Shown: in pieces, positions 23,740 to 32,685 of the stretch | How the letters are laid out: each line of letters opens with the position of its first letter | Position numbering within the stretch: the stretch's first letter is position 1 | Source of the DNA: Prevotella sp. | GTDB lineage: Bacteria > Bacteroidota > Bacteroidia > Bacteroidales > Bacteroidaceae | NCBI GenBank assembly: GCA_022779305.1 | Contig: JALFSW010000074.1 | Coordinates: 1-64,000 of the forward strand | Reading direction: 5' to 3' | Length of the DNA stretch: 64,000 nucleotides | Translations under genes and position numbers: made by a program | Notes under the pieces: model-generated | What the model was told of the DNA's origin: nothing | The model's database searches: none | The model's input: only the letters and a program-made list of their open reading frames with translations

Positions 23740-25722
23740 ATGAAGAAGATAATCATAAAAGACCTGACGCTCAAGAATTGGAGAGGAGAGCGCAACAGGA
23801 CAACGACATTCAGTCCAACGAAGACCACGATTTCGGGCGCAAACGGACTTGGAAAGAGCAGACACTTTGACGCTTTTATGTGGTTGCTTTTCGGAAAAGA
23901 CCGCTACGACAGAAAGGATTTCAACGTTAAGACAACGGTAGGCGGACACACATTGGAGCGAACCAACAGCGAGGTTGCGGCAACGCTGACGGTGGACGGA
24001 GAAGAACTGACTTTGCGCAGAGTGCTTGCCGAAAAGTGGGTGAAACCGAGAGGAGCGGTAACGGAAGTGTTTAAGGGCAACGAAACGGAGTGTTATTGGA
24101 ACGAAACGCCCGTGAGCGTAACCGAATACAACGGACGGATAAAAGGACTTATCGATGATTTGGTGTTTAAATTGGTTACGAACCCCGACTTTTTCTGTTC
24201 GCTGCATTGGACAAAACAAAGAGAACAGCTTTTTACGCTTGCGGGCACGGTGGACGACGAACAAATCGCAGCGACAAACGACAAGTTCAAAGCGTTGCTT
24301 GACAGCGTAAAGGGCAAGGGATTTGAAGACTTCAAAAAAGAATTGTCGGCAAGAAAGAAACGACTGAAAAACGACCTTTCGGAAATCAATCCGCGCATCG
24401 ACCAGACCATACAAATGATGCCGACGGAAGCAGACTTTACAGCCATCGAAGCGGAGATAAAAGAGGCGGAAGCAGCCATCGAAGAAAACGAAAAGGCACT
24501 TGCAGACAAGGCAACCCGACAAGAAATGCAATTTGCAGCCATCACGCAGCAGGGAAAGGAAATTCAAGCACTCAAAGGACGCAGGCAGAAAATCGTTTTT
24601 GATGAAGAAACGAAAGCAAGAGAGGAGGCTTTCAATGCAAATGCGGCAAGGCGCGACCGAACGGAAGAAATAAACGGCATCAAGCGAGCATTGCAAAGAT
24701 ACGCAGAGGAAACAGACGCAGCAGCGGCAAGCATCAGACGCTATGAAACACAGCTTGAGAGTGTGAAAAGCAAGATGGACGCTTTGCGAAATGAATGGTA
24801 CGATGTGAATGCACAAACGTACAAAGGCGAAACGACTTGCAGCCATTGCGGACAAGAACTGCCGACAGAGAAGCAAGCAGCCGCCAAAGAACACTGGGAG
24901 CAGCACAAGGAAAACCGCTTGAATGAAATCACGGAAAGGGGCAAGCGATACAATGCGGAGCGAGAAGAAATAGAAAATCAAATCGCAAAAGCTGAGAAAG
25001 ACAAGCGGACGATAGAGGAACTCGTAGAGAAAAAAACGGAAGAACTTCGACAAATGGAAACGGAACTTGCAGGAATGCAGGAAGCGACACAAAGAAAGGT
25101 AATCGCAGAGGAGATAGCAGAATATCAGGAACTCTCAAAACAGATTACAACACTCGAAGAGAAGCTCAAAGAAGAAAAAGCAGCCATCGACACCGCAGAC
25201 ACGGACGATTTGAGAGCACGCAATCAAGTATTGAGAAGCCAAAGAGATGAAGCGAAAAAGCGACTTGCGGACAGAGACCGCATCGAGATGTGTAAAAAAC
25301 AAATAGCCGACCTCGAGGAGAAAGGAAAGACACTGGCACAAAAGATAGCGGACGCAGAGCAGGAAGAATTTGTAATTTCGCAGTTCACAAGGGTGAAAAT
25401 AGAAGAATGCGAAAAGCGCATCAACAGTCTGTTTGAGAACGTAACGTTCAAACTCTTTGATTTCACAATCGAAGATGTGAAGAAAGAAAACCCGGTGGAA
25501 GTGTGTGTGCCTTACGTAAATGGCGTACCCTACGAAACGGTAAACACGGCAGGCAGAGAGAACGCAGGGCTGGAAATCATCAAGGTGCTGCAAAGGTTTT
25601 ACGGAGTGGAAGCACCCGTGTTTTGCGACAATGCGGAGCGAGTGAACCGATACACGGAAATGGATAATCAGATGATTTTCCTCAAGGTAACAGACGATAA
25701 GGAATTAACAATCACATATTAA
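23740..25722 (+). CDS. SbcC/Rad50-like ATPase with zinc hook
   Basis: From ATG 23740 the product has 660 residues. It has an N-terminal Walker A (ISGANGLGKSRHFDAF; note Arg where Ser/Thr is usual), long coiled coils at about 170-560 interrupted by a zinc-hook motif (CSHCGQELP), and a C-terminal head with a Walker B-like VFCDNAERVN. This is the layout of SbcC/Rad50-type DNA-end processing ATPases, shortened. It precedes RecT and a metallo-beta-lactamase-fold protein, so it probably helps phage recombination. No SbcD-type nuclease is encoded nearby, unless the later metallo-enzyme takes that part. Confidence 0.85.
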   Translation: MKKIIIKDLTLKNWRGERNRTTTFSPTKTTISGANGLGKSRHFDAFMWLLFGKDRYDRKDFNVKTTVGGHTLERTNSEVAATLTVDGEELTLRRVLAEKWVKPRGAVTEVFKGNETECYWNETPVSVTEYNGRIKGLIDDLVFKLVTNPDFFCSLHWTKQREQLFTLAGTVDDEQIAATNDKFKALLDSVKGKGFEDFKKELSARKKRLKNDLSEINPRIDQTIQMMPTEADFTAIEAEIKEAEAAIEENEKALADKATRQEMQFAAITQQGKEIQALKGRRQKIVFDEETKAREEAFNANAARRDRTEEINGIKRALQRYAEETDAAAASIRRYETQLESVKSKMDALRNEWYDVNAQTYKGETTCSHCGQELPTEKQAAAKEHWEQHKENRLNEITERGKRYNAEREEIENQIAKAEKDKRTIEELVEKKTEELRQMETELAGMQEATQRKVIAEEIAEYQELSKQITTLEEKLKEEKAAIDTADTDDLRARNQVLRSQRDEAKKRLADRDRIEMCKKQIADLEEKGKTLAQKIADAEQEEFVISQFTRVKIEECEKRINSLFENVTFKLFDFTIEDVKKENPVEVCVPYVNGVPYETVNTAGRENAGLEIIKVLQRFYGVEAPVFCDNAERVNRYTEMDNQMIFLKVTDDKELTITY

Positions 25723-25743
25723 AAAAATAAGGAGAAAGAAACA

Positions 25744-26637
25744 ATGAGCAATTTACAACAATTCAACCAAACCATCACAAACCCAAAGACGCAAGCCTAT
25801 TTGGAGCAGGTGTTGTCGTCTAAGAAGAATGCGTTTGTGAACAACATCGTTGCACTTGTGAGCAACAATGCAAATTTGCAAGTATGTGAACCGATGAGCG
25901 TGATGTTTGCAGGACTGAAAGCAACGGCACTCGACTTGCCGCTTGACCCGAATTTGGGTTTTGCGTACGTCATTCCCTACAGAAACAACCGAGAGGGCAA
26001 GACAGAAGCACAATTCCAAATGGGTTACAAAGGGTTTGTTCAGTTGGCAATCAGAAGCGGACAATTCAAGACCATCAATGTAACGGAAGTGAGAGACGGA
26101 GAGGTGGCAGCATTCGACTTGCTCACGGGAGAGATGCGCTTTGCAGCCGTGGAAAACAGAATGAGCCGCCCGGTAATTGGTTATGCAGCATTCTTTCGAT
26201 TGACCAATGGGTTTGAAAAAACCTTGTATATGACCAAAGAAGAGGTGGAGGCGCACGCAAAGAAATATTCGCAGACGTATTCAAGCAAGAATATGAATGT
26301 GCAGAAGAACAGCAAGTGGGAAACGGACTTCGATGCAATGGCAAAAAAGACGGTGGTCAAGTTGCTTTTGTCAAAATATGCTCCGTTGTCGGTGGATATG
26401 ATAAATGCCGTTTCGAGCGACCAAGGTGTATTGAGCGAAAAGGGAGTGAGATATGCAGATAACGAAGAAAGAGACATCGCAGACGCGGTGGCGGAGGAAA
26501 TTACGGAAGAGGGCAACAAAACGCCTTTGTCGATGAATGTAGACGAGGAAACAGGCGAAATCAAAGACGCTGCCCCACAACCTACGAAAGACGAACAAAA
26601 GCCGGAGGCAAAACAAAGAAACCTACCGGGCTTTTAA
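25744..26637 (+). CDS. recT: RecT family single-strand annealing protein
   Basis: The 297-residue protein shows the RecT pattern: an N-terminal TNPKTQAYLEQVLSSKKNAF, then VMFAGLKATALDLPLDPNLG and AYVIPYRNN, and a central FQMGYKGFVQLAIRSGQFK. The C-terminal 60 residues are acidic and variable, ending RNLPGF. RecT anneals complementary DNA strands during phage recombination and replication. Its usual exonuclease partner RecE is absent; the neighbouring ATPase and metallo-enzyme may supply DNA-end processing. Confidence 0.93.
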   Translation: MSNLQQFNQTITNPKTQAYLEQVLSSKKNAFVNNIVALVSNNANLQVCEPMSVMFAGLKATALDLPLDPNLGFAYVIPYRNNREGKTEAQFQMGYKGFVQLAIRSGQFKTINVTEVRDGEVAAFDLLTGEMRFAAVENRMSRPVIGYAAFFRLTNGFEKTLYMTKEEVEAHAKKYSQTYSSKNMNVQKNSKWETDFDAMAKKTVVKLLLSKYAPLSVDMINAVSSDQGVLSEKGVRYADNEERDIADAVAEEITEEGNKTPLSMNVDEETGEIKDAAPQPTKDEQKPEAKQRNLPGF

Positions 26638-26686
26638 TTCGGCATTGAGAAGTAAAACAAGACAATAAAAGAAAGTACAAAAAGAA

Positions 26687-27427
26687 ATGGAACTGAAGAT
26701 ACTCGGCAGCTCATCGGCAGGAAACGCTTATTTGTTCGACAATGGGAAAGAAGCATTGCTCGTTGAATGCGGAGTATCTTTCAAAGAGATACAAAAAGCC
26801 GTTGCTTTCGATATTCGACGGATTAAGGGGTGCATCGTCAGCCACGAACATGGCGACCACACAAGACACCTAAAGGGCGTTATGGCGGCACGCATACCTA
26901 TCTATATGTCGGAGGGAACGGCAAAGGCACTAAAGGAGGAGAACAACCCACAGATAACAACCATCAAGAGACTGAATGTGTTTAACATCGGAGGTTTCAA
27001 GATACAGGGGTTTGATGTGCAACACGATGCGGCAGAACCAATGGGATATTTGTTGCAACACAAAGAAACAGGTGTAACGCTTTTTGCAACGGACACCTAC
27101 TATCTGAAATATCGTTTTGAGGGACTTTCAAACATCCTCATAGAATGTAATTACAGAAAGGATATTTTGGATGAAAACACTCGTTTGGGGATAATCGCAA
27201 AGCCCCAGAGAGACCGCACGATTAAAAGCCATTTGAGCTATGAAACGTGCAAAGAAATCCTGCAAGCCAACGACCTTAAAAAGGTCAATAACATTGTACT
27301 GATACACCTTTCGGCAGCCAACAGCAATGCGGAAGAGTTTAAAAAAGGCATCAAGGAGCTGACAGGAAAGAATGTTTGCGTAGCAGACAAGGGCGTAACG
27401 ATAGATATAAACAAAACGCCATTTTGA
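26687..27427 (+). CDS. Metallo-beta-lactamase-fold hydrolase
   Basis: The 246-residue protein carries the metal-binding motif SHEHGDHTRHLKG near residue 60 and a later segment with Thr-Asp (FATDTYYLKYRF) that supplies another ligand. It resembles the YycJ/WalJ-like exonuclease branch of the fold. Located directly after recT, it may act as the nuclease that makes single strands for annealing. This is a context-based guess; the fold also includes RNases and other hydrolases. Confidence 0.82.
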   Translation: MELKILGSSSAGNAYLFDNGKEALLVECGVSFKEIQKAVAFDIRRIKGCIVSHEHGDHTRHLKGVMAARIPIYMSEGTAKALKEENNPQITTIKRLNVFNIGGFKIQGFDVQHDAAEPMGYLLQHKETGVTLFATDTYYLKYRFEGLSNILIECNYRKDILDENTRLGIIAKPQRDRTIKSHLSYETCKEILQANDLKKVNNIVLIHLSAANSNAEEFKKGIKELTGKNVCVADKGVTIDINKTPF

Positions 27428-27463
27428 TAAAAACAATTGAACAAAAAACATCATTTAAAGTAA

Positions 27464-27733
27464 ATGTGTATGGAAAAAGCAATGGCTAAAGACATTCAAA
27501 ATCGCTTGCAACGTGAGGCGTTTTTGAAAGACAATTGCGACGCGGTGGAGGAAAAGGGCTATATGAAGCCTTTCAAGGCAGAGCAATTGCAGGGACACAA
27601 GGAGAAACTCGCAGAAACTTCTATAAAGATAGAAGAAATTGAAGAGGAGCTGAAGGAAATCAAAAAGGACTTCAACGACAGGCTCAAAGACCTCAAGGAG
27701 GTTGCGCCAAACATTGCATTGATAGAAGTTTAA
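27464..27733 (+). CDS. Small coiled-coil phage protein
   Basis: This 89-residue product is highly charged, with a heptad-rich helix in its C-terminal half (IKIEEIEEELKEIKKDFNDR). The start could also be the ATG at 27470. It lies between the recombination and replication genes. The family is unknown. Confidence 0.6.
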   Translation: MCMEKAMAKDIQNRLQREAFLKDNCDAVEEKGYMKPFKAEQLQGHKEKLAETSIKIEEIEEELKEIKKDFNDRLKDLKEVAPNIALIEV

Positions 27734-27743
27734 CACCAATCCA

Positions 27744-27781
27744 CCGCTTTGGCTCGCTCGCGTGAAAGCGTGCCAAGGCGG
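27744..27781. other. Strong hairpin before the replication initiator gene
   Basis: CCGCTTTGGC and GCCAAGGCGG form a 10-base stem (one G-U pair), with an inner CGCT/AGCG stem. It fills the gap between two rightward genes, 22 bases before the initiator ATG. There is no T run, so it may be an RNA-processing or translation-control element rather than a terminator. Confidence 0.5.
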
Positions 27782-27802
27782 AATAAAACCAAAAGTATAG
27801 TA

Positions 27803-28684
27803 ATGAAAGAAACTTTTTACTTCCGCCACGACTGCAACGCCCGACAGGATGAGAAAATTCTCGCTCTTAGGATGAAGCACGGCTGGGAGGGATACGGACT
27901 ATACTGGGCGTTAATTGAACGACTGAGAGAAAACGCGAACTACGAGTGCGTCTGTGATTATAACGTTATAGCCTATGACCTACGTGTAGCAGCGAATTTA
28001 ATTAAATGTATTGTTGAGAATTTTGGGCTATTCACCTTTACCGATGACGGTAAGCGTTTCTACTCCAAACGTCTCTCTGACGATATGAACTTCAAGGATG
28101 AACTTTCAGCCGCTCGAAGCGCAGCAGGAAAAAAAGGAAGTGAAACTCGGTGGAAAACACCGCAAAATAATGACAAAAGTAACAGCGAACCAATAACAAA
28201 CCAATCGCAAACCGATAGCAAAGCTATAACAAAGCTATGGCAAACCGATAGCAAGGCTATAGCTATAAAAGAAAAGGATAATATAAGATATAATAATATC
28301 TCTTTTCTTGACAGAAAAGAGTCTGAAACTTCCGTTTCAGGCAAGGCGGATTTTGAAAAAATAATCGATTTATATCATTCAATCTGCAAATCTTTTCCAC
28401 GTATCATCAAGCTAACGCAAGGTCGCAAGCAAAAAATAGAAATTCGTTTCGTAGACGAAATGAAAGGCGACTGGAATTTGCTTGAAAGCGTATTCAGAAA
28501 GACGGAAGCGTCAAAGTTTTTGCGTGGTGATAATAAAAACGGCTGGAAAGCATCATTTGATTGGCTGTTCTCCAATGACAAAAACTGGTGCAAGGTTGCA
28601 GAGGGCAATTTTGACAATCGTGTGAATGTTGAACAAAGGGGAATTTCAAGTAAAGATAACAACATCAACGACGAATGGAAATAA
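27803..28684 (+). CDS. DUF4373-domain replication initiator-like protein
   Basis: From ATG 27803 the product has 293 residues. The N-terminal winged-helix-like DUF4373 domain starts TFYFRHDCNARQDEKI and includes MKHGWEGYGLYWALIERLRE. A linker rich in Thr, Gln and Lys follows, made of repeats such as NQSQTDSKAI. The C-terminal part (FPRIIKLTQGRKQKIEIRFV) resembles replisome organiser tails, ending before the DnaC-like gene, which overlaps its end. In phages this gene pair opens the origin and loads helicase. The linker DNA carries repeats that may be the origin itself. Confidence 0.8.
   Translation: MKETFYFRHDCNARQDEKILALRMKHGWEGYGLYWALIERLRENANYECVCDYNVIAYDLRVAANLIKCIVENFGLFTFTDDGKRFYSKRLSDDMNFKDELSAARSAAGKKGSETRWKTPQNNDKSNSEPITNQSQTDSKAITKLWQTDSKAIAIKEKDNIRYNNISFLDRKESETSVSGKADFEKIIDLYHSICKSFPRIIKLTQGRKQKIEIRFVDEMKGDWNLLESVFRKTEASKFLRGDNKNGWKASFDWLFSNDKNWCKVAEGNFDNRVNVEQRGISSKDNNINDEWK
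28207..28303. promoter_or_regulatory. Candidate phage replication origin (iterons plus AT-rich stretch)
   Basis: Two near-identical 21-base units starting GCAAACCGATAGCAA lie at 28207-28227 and 28240-28260, with a partial unit (ACAAAGCTAT) between them at 28229-28238. They are followed by a very AT-rich run (28261-28303). Iterons inside the initiator gene next to an AT-rich region are the layout of lambdoid origins. Confidence 0.5.
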
Positions 28685-29415
28685 AGAAGCAAGAGCCACA
28701 CAAGCCGAACATAGGGAGGCTTGTGCGCCATATTGAGACAAGCGGCTACTTCAACACTTATCGCAGGTATGCTTACACGAACTACGATATAAGTCACGCC
28801 TTGAAGGTAATCGAAGCAATAGGGAAAAGCCGAAACAGAAAATTTGTGATTGACGAGGAAAACCGCTTTGCGTATGAGAATTTCATCAAGTGGTGCCACG
28901 GAGACACGACGATGCAGGCTTTAGATCCCTTAACTGGGAACATGAAAAAAGGGAACATCAAAAGCGGGATATATATCGCAGGGAACACAGGAAGCGGGAA
29001 GTCGTGGTGTCTTGAGATTATGCTTGCCTATGTTCAGGCGTTGAACTTCCAAATTAAGTTCACAGACGAAAGAACACCAAGCCCCCTATACTGGTACATA
29101 GTAAGAGCGGACGACATTTGCGAACAATTCGCCAGAAGTGGCGACATCTCCAACTATAAAAAACGTCTTATCATTGGCATCCAAGACTTCGGGCAAGAAC
29201 CCAAAGAGACGCTCTACATGGGTAACAGACTGAACGTGCTACAGCAGCTTGTCGAGTATAGGGGCGATAGAGCGGATGAGATAACGTTAATAACATCGAA
29301 CTTGAGAATATCAAGCGAGACGCTAAAAGGTCGATATGGAGACCGTGTGCAGTCGAGGCTTGCCGAGATGTGTAACTACTTCGAGATAAAGGGGAGAGAT
29401 AGGCGAATATTATAA
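28675..29415 (+). CDS. DnaC/IstB-like AAA+ ATPase, helicase loader
   Basis: The 246-residue protein has a Walker A (IAGNTGSGKSWCLEI) near residue 103 and a Walker B-like IIGIQDFGQEP, followed by a sensor region ITLITSNLRI. This is the DnaC/IstB-type ATPase fold. Next to a replisome organiser it most likely loads the host replicative helicase on the phage origin. It overlaps the initiator gene by ten bases. The phage encodes no helicase or polymerase of its own in this window. Confidence 0.85.
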   Translation: MEIKKQEPHKPNIGRLVRHIETSGYFNTYRRYAYTNYDISHALKVIEAIGKSRNRKFVIDEENRFAYENFIKWCHGDTTMQALDPLTGNMKKGNIKSGIYIAGNTGSGKSWCLEIMLAYVQALNFQIKFTDERTPSPLYWYIVRADDICEQFARSGDISNYKKRLIIGIQDFGQEPKETLYMGNRLNVLQQLVEYRGDRADEITLITSNLRISSETLKGRYGDRVQSRLAEMCNYFEIKGRDRRIL

Positions 29416-29462
29416 AGTTCATCCAAAAATAAATTTATTCCGTCAGGCGAAAACAAACAAAT

Positions 29463-29690
29463 ATGGAAATTACAAGCATAGCAATCATAGCAATTATCAT
29501 TAATCTAATCTTCATCGCTGTTATTCTTGGGATTGGTCTTCTTAAGAGGTTAGACACATTAGATACAGCGGTTGGGATTAATTTTGAGCTTCTATCCAGC
29601 ATCTCTCATCAGAATGATATGACGATGTATTTACGCTTGCTCGAATTGAAGCAAACGCTTATTCAGAGTGAGAGATACGAAGAAGTTTAA
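29463..29690 (+). CDS. Small membrane-anchored protein
   Basis: The 75-residue product starts with one long hydrophobic span (ITSIAIIAIIINLIFIAVIL) and continues as a charged helix. It is probably anchored in the inner membrane with a cytoplasmic tail. The function is unknown. Confidence 0.55.
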   Translation: MEITSIAIIAIIINLIFIAVILGIGLLKRLDTLDTAVGINFELLSSISHQNDMTMYLRLLELKQTLIQSERYEEV

Positions 29691-29736
29691 CTAGTTGAAA
29701 AACAGATACAGAAGTATCAAAAAAGAATAAAAGAGT

Positions 29737-30189
29737 ATGAACAGAGAAATTAAATTCAGAGGCTGGAACGTCAAAAATCAAAGATGGTTGCGCGGATATT
29801 ACTTCGTAAATCGTGGCGAATCGTTTATCGTTAAAGATGAAATTCAAAATCCATTTGTAACACCAGATGACTTCCTTGTAGCCCCTGAAACTATCGGGCA
29901 ATACACTGGGTTGAAAGACAAGAACGGCAAGGAGATATACGAGGGAGATATTCTAAAGACACCTCGTGAATTTATTGGTCAAGTTGTGTTTGGCAGAGCG
30001 GAAGAAAAGTGTAAGCATCGAGAATATGGTAGAATGCTTACCGATGTCTATACAACTTACGGCTGGTGTTTCAGACGTGTTGATGGCTATATTTGTGCGA
30101 TAGATGATAGCATTTTAGATGGGGAGTTAATCGGTAATATTTATGATACCCCAAATTTTATGCGTAATTGTAAAGACATACAAAGATGA
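29737..30189 (+). CDS. YopX family protein
   Basis: The 150-residue protein has the YopX pattern: the start REIKFRGWNVKNQRWLRGYY, then IGQYTGLKDKNGKEIYEGDI and a final region with the end of the beta-barrel fold (ELIGNIYDTPNF). YopX proteins are common in phages of Firmicutes and Bacteroidota. Their role is unknown. Confidence 0.9.
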   Translation: MNREIKFRGWNVKNQRWLRGYYFVNRGESFIVKDEIQNPFVTPDDFLVAPETIGQYTGLKDKNGKEIYEGDILKTPREFIGQVVFGRAEEKCKHREYGRMLTDVYTTYGWCFRRVDGYICAIDDSILDGELIGNIYDTPNFMRNCKDIQR

Positions 30190-30602
30190 AAGGAACAGAC
30201 AATTTTAAGCGCACTATCCAAGACTACTTGGAAGTGCGTGCAAAAACGGACGAGTTGTTTGCAAAATCCTACGCCAAGCCAAACAAAAGCATAGACGAGT
30301 GCATAACTTACATTCTGAACGAAGTCCAAAGAAGTGGTTGCAATGGTTTTGAGGATGACGAAATCTTCGGGATGGCGGTTCATTATTATGATGAGGACAA
30401 TATAGATGCAGGTAAAAAGATTAACTGTACAGTGGTCGTAAATCATACAGTAGAACTCACAGAAGAAGAAAAGCAAGAACTCAAAGATAAGGCTCGTAAT
30501 GACTTCTACAACGAACAGCTAGCCAAGCATCGTGATAGTATGAAACCAAAGAAAAGGGTTGAAAAGAAAGTTACCGAACCATCTTTGTTTGATAGTCTAT
30601 GA
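30186..30602 (+). CDS. PcfK-like protein
   Basis: The 138-residue protein begins with FKRTIQDYLEVRAKTDELFA, holds an acidic middle (EDDEIFGMAVHYYDEDNI) and ends in a Lys-rich tail with EPSLFDSL. This matches PcfK-like proteins, first named from a conjugative plasmid. It overlaps the next gene, a PcfJ-like one, by four bases. The two occur together in many Bacteroidota phages and plasmids, but what they do is unknown. Confidence 0.82.
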   Translation: MKGTDNFKRTIQDYLEVRAKTDELFAKSYAKPNKSIDECITYILNEVQRSGCNGFEDDEIFGMAVHYYDEDNIDAGKKINCTVVVNHTVELTEEEKQELKDKARNDFYNEQLAKHRDSMKPKKRVEKKVTEPSLFDSL

Positions 30603-31765
30603 AACCAAGGAACAAGATACAAAGAGAGGTTGTTGCCTTAAGTAGCACACTTCCTACTATCACAGATAAGCAAAAGGAATGGGGTATTACTCATTCCTAC
30701 ACAGAAAAAGAACGCTCTTACGCAAAGACTATGTATCGGTATTTTGTTATCTCTTCGCGTGTAAAAGATTGGCAGGTATGCCGTTTCTTTCTTATACGAA
30801 AACAAAGACAGTTATATGAAGTGATAGAGCCAATACGCTTGTGGTTCAATGCTGAGGGACACATGGAGGTTGAAGCGATGAATAGGTTTTGTATGAGTGG
30901 CAGAATAGATAGCTGGATAATTGAAAGCGAATTGTCATTAAAGCAAATTCCAACTTCATACAATGACTATACACAGATGTTGTCTATATCCGCATCAAAG
31001 GTTACATCTGCGCTCCCCATCTTGAAGCGAAATGGGGTAAAACGAAGTTTCCATAATATGCAACCTCGTGATGTGATAGAGGGGCTATTAAAGAACAATA
31101 TGTTTGAAACGCTTTGGAAATGCAAGCAATACTCCCTACTCCACGCATTGGCTTACGATTGGAATGCCGGCTACAACGATACCGAGAAGATGGCTGCTGT
31201 GAAGGTAGCATTGCATCACGGCTATAAGATTACTGACGGCCGTATGTGGCTCGATATGATAGATATGCTTAAACGAGCGCACAGGGATATTAGAAACCCT
31301 AAGTTCGTTTGCCCCTCTGATTTGCAAAAAGGGCACGATGAAGCATTGGAGTGGTATCATAAGCACGAAGAAAAGCAGAGAAAGATAGCCGAGCGAAAGA
31401 AGTTGCTCGAAGATAAAAAAGCTGCCAAGAAATATGAGGTAGCTCGCAGGTGCTTTATGGGCATGGTGCTATCAGACGGTAAGGTTGTTATCGAAGTTCT
31501 GCCAACGGTTAAAGATGTTATGCAAGAGGGCGAAGCTATGCACCACTGCGTATTTGCCGCCGAGTATTACAAGCGACTGGATAGTTTACTCTTAACTGCA
31601 AAAGTAAATGGTGAACGAGCAGAAACTATCGAGGTTGATTTGAAACGCTACCAACTGGTACAATCTCGTGGGGTATGCAATCAAAACTCCAAGTATCATG
31701 ATGAGATAGTGAACTTGGTCAATGAGAATATGAACGTAATTAGGAATTTTAATAAAGTAGTATAG
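30599..31765 (+). CDS. PcfJ-like protein
   Basis: The 388-residue protein has a PcfJ-type N-terminal half (SYAKTMYRYFVISSRVKDWQ) and a conserved C-terminal core with MQEGEAMHHCVFAAEYYKR and VDLKRYQLVQSRGVCNQNS. The invariant His-His-Cys and the downstream Arg/Asn residues look like an active or metal site. It is translationally coupled to the PcfK-like gene. The biochemical function is not established. Confidence 0.85.
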   Translation: MKPRNKIQREVVALSSTLPTITDKQKEWGITHSYTEKERSYAKTMYRYFVISSRVKDWQVCRFFLIRKQRQLYEVIEPIRLWFNAEGHMEVEAMNRFCMSGRIDSWIIESELSLKQIPTSYNDYTQMLSISASKVTSALPILKRNGVKRSFHNMQPRDVIEGLLKNNMFETLWKCKQYSLLHALAYDWNAGYNDTEKMAAVKVALHHGYKITDGRMWLDMIDMLKRAHRDIRNPKFVCPSDLQKGHDEALEWYHKHEEKQRKIAERKKLLEDKKAAKKYEVARRCFMGMVLSDGKVVIEVLPTVKDVMQEGEAMHHCVFAAEYYKRLDSLLLTAKVNGERAETIEVDLKRYQLVQSRGVCNQNSKYHDEIVNLVNENMNVIRNFNKVV

Positions 31766-31766
31766 T

Positions 31767-32435
31767 ATGGAAATAAAAGTAACAAGGGACTACTCTCTAT
31801 TTAAGAAGTTAGAAGGTAATCGTAGTGTCAAGAAAAGGAATGCACTTGTTAAGTCTATTAAAGAGTTTGATTTGACGAGGTATTCTCCTATAATCGTAAG
31901 TGATGATTTTCGTATAGTTGACGGGCAGCATAGATTTGAAGCTTGTAAGGAACTTGATTTACCAATCTATTTCGTTGTAATGCCGTCAGATAATGCAGAA
32001 AAAGCAATGATTGTTCTGAATAAGTACCAATCACAATGGCGTAACGAAGAATTTTTCCAATACAGTGTTGAGAAGTTGGGAGGTTCTTACAAAGAATTAA
32101 AAGACTATATAGACAAATACAAGATACAACTATCGTATGCTGTTTTACTTTTCCCTGTAAAGCCTTTTGAGACAGCAAAGGTAAGAGATGAGAATTTTAT
32201 TTTTGACAAATATGAGCATTGCGATGAGTTGGCTGAGTACTATTTAAGTCCAGAGTTTAGAAGGTTGCCGTTTTGGAAGTCGAAACCCTTTGTAAGAGCT
32301 ATAAGATACTTTTTTGAGAAATCAGATAGCAAGCAACGGGATAAACTGAAAAAGAAATCATTAGCAATTCCACAATGTGCAAGTCATATCCAATATAATG
32401 TAGTATTTGAAAATCTAATAAAAATGCGTAGATGA
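31767..32435 (+). CDS. ParB/Srx-like N-terminal domain protein
   Basis: The 222-residue protein holds a ParB-type nuclease or NTP-binding domain at the N-terminus (RYSPIIVSDDFRIVDGQHRF, then EACKELDLPIYFVV). The rest is helical and not recognised. Such phage proteins are often annotated as ParB-like but sit far from any ParA, as here. They may act as DNA-binding or nucleotide-hydrolysing accessory proteins. Confidence 0.78.
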   Translation: MEIKVTRDYSLFKKLEGNRSVKKRNALVKSIKEFDLTRYSPIIVSDDFRIVDGQHRFEACKELDLPIYFVVMPSDNAEKAMIVLNKYQSQWRNEEFFQYSVEKLGGSYKELKDYIDKYKIQLSYAVLLFPVKPFETAKVRDENFIFDKYEHCDELAEYYLSPEFRRLPFWKSKPFVRAIRYFFEKSDSKQRDKLKKKSLAIPQCASHIQYNVVFENLIKMRR

Positions 32436-32436
32436 C

Positions 32437-32685
32437 ATGAGATGCCACTACGAGAATATCAAAGGCGTTGGCAAGGTGCTTATTCCTTGCTGTATGGCAG
32501 TTGCCGTTAGTGGAGACATAGAAAGATGCACATGCCATCGTGAACCTCAGTCCTTTGCCACTTTTGAACGGGCGGAGTACAACAAGGAAGTTAAGCGTCT
32601 AAAAGCAAAGATAAAGGAACTTGAAGATGAGAATGAGTATTACCGAAAAGTATTAGAAAATAACGAAATAGAAATAAAATTATGA
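32437..32685 (+). CDS. Small Cys-containing coiled-coil protein
   Basis: The 82-residue product has an N-terminal cysteine-rich part (VLIPCCMAVAVSGDIERCTC) and a C-terminal coiled coil (VKRLKAKIKELEDENEYYRK). The cysteines may bind a metal. It begins directly after the ParB-like gene and overlaps the next one by four bases. The family is unknown. Confidence 0.6.
   Translation: MRCHYENIKGVGKVLIPCCMAVAVSGDIERCTCHREPQSFATFERAEYNKEVKRLKAKIKELEDENEYYRKVLENNEIEIKL

Noticed and set aside
23560..25092. 510-codon leftward open frame
   Set aside because: It lies opposite the ATPase gene, is Phe/Cys-rich and has no family features; the rightward frame has Walker and zinc-hook motifs.
31767..32435. Plasmid-like partition system from the ParB-like protein
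   Set aside because: No ParA gene or centromere-like repeats are nearby, and the integrase and att sites show an integrated element.
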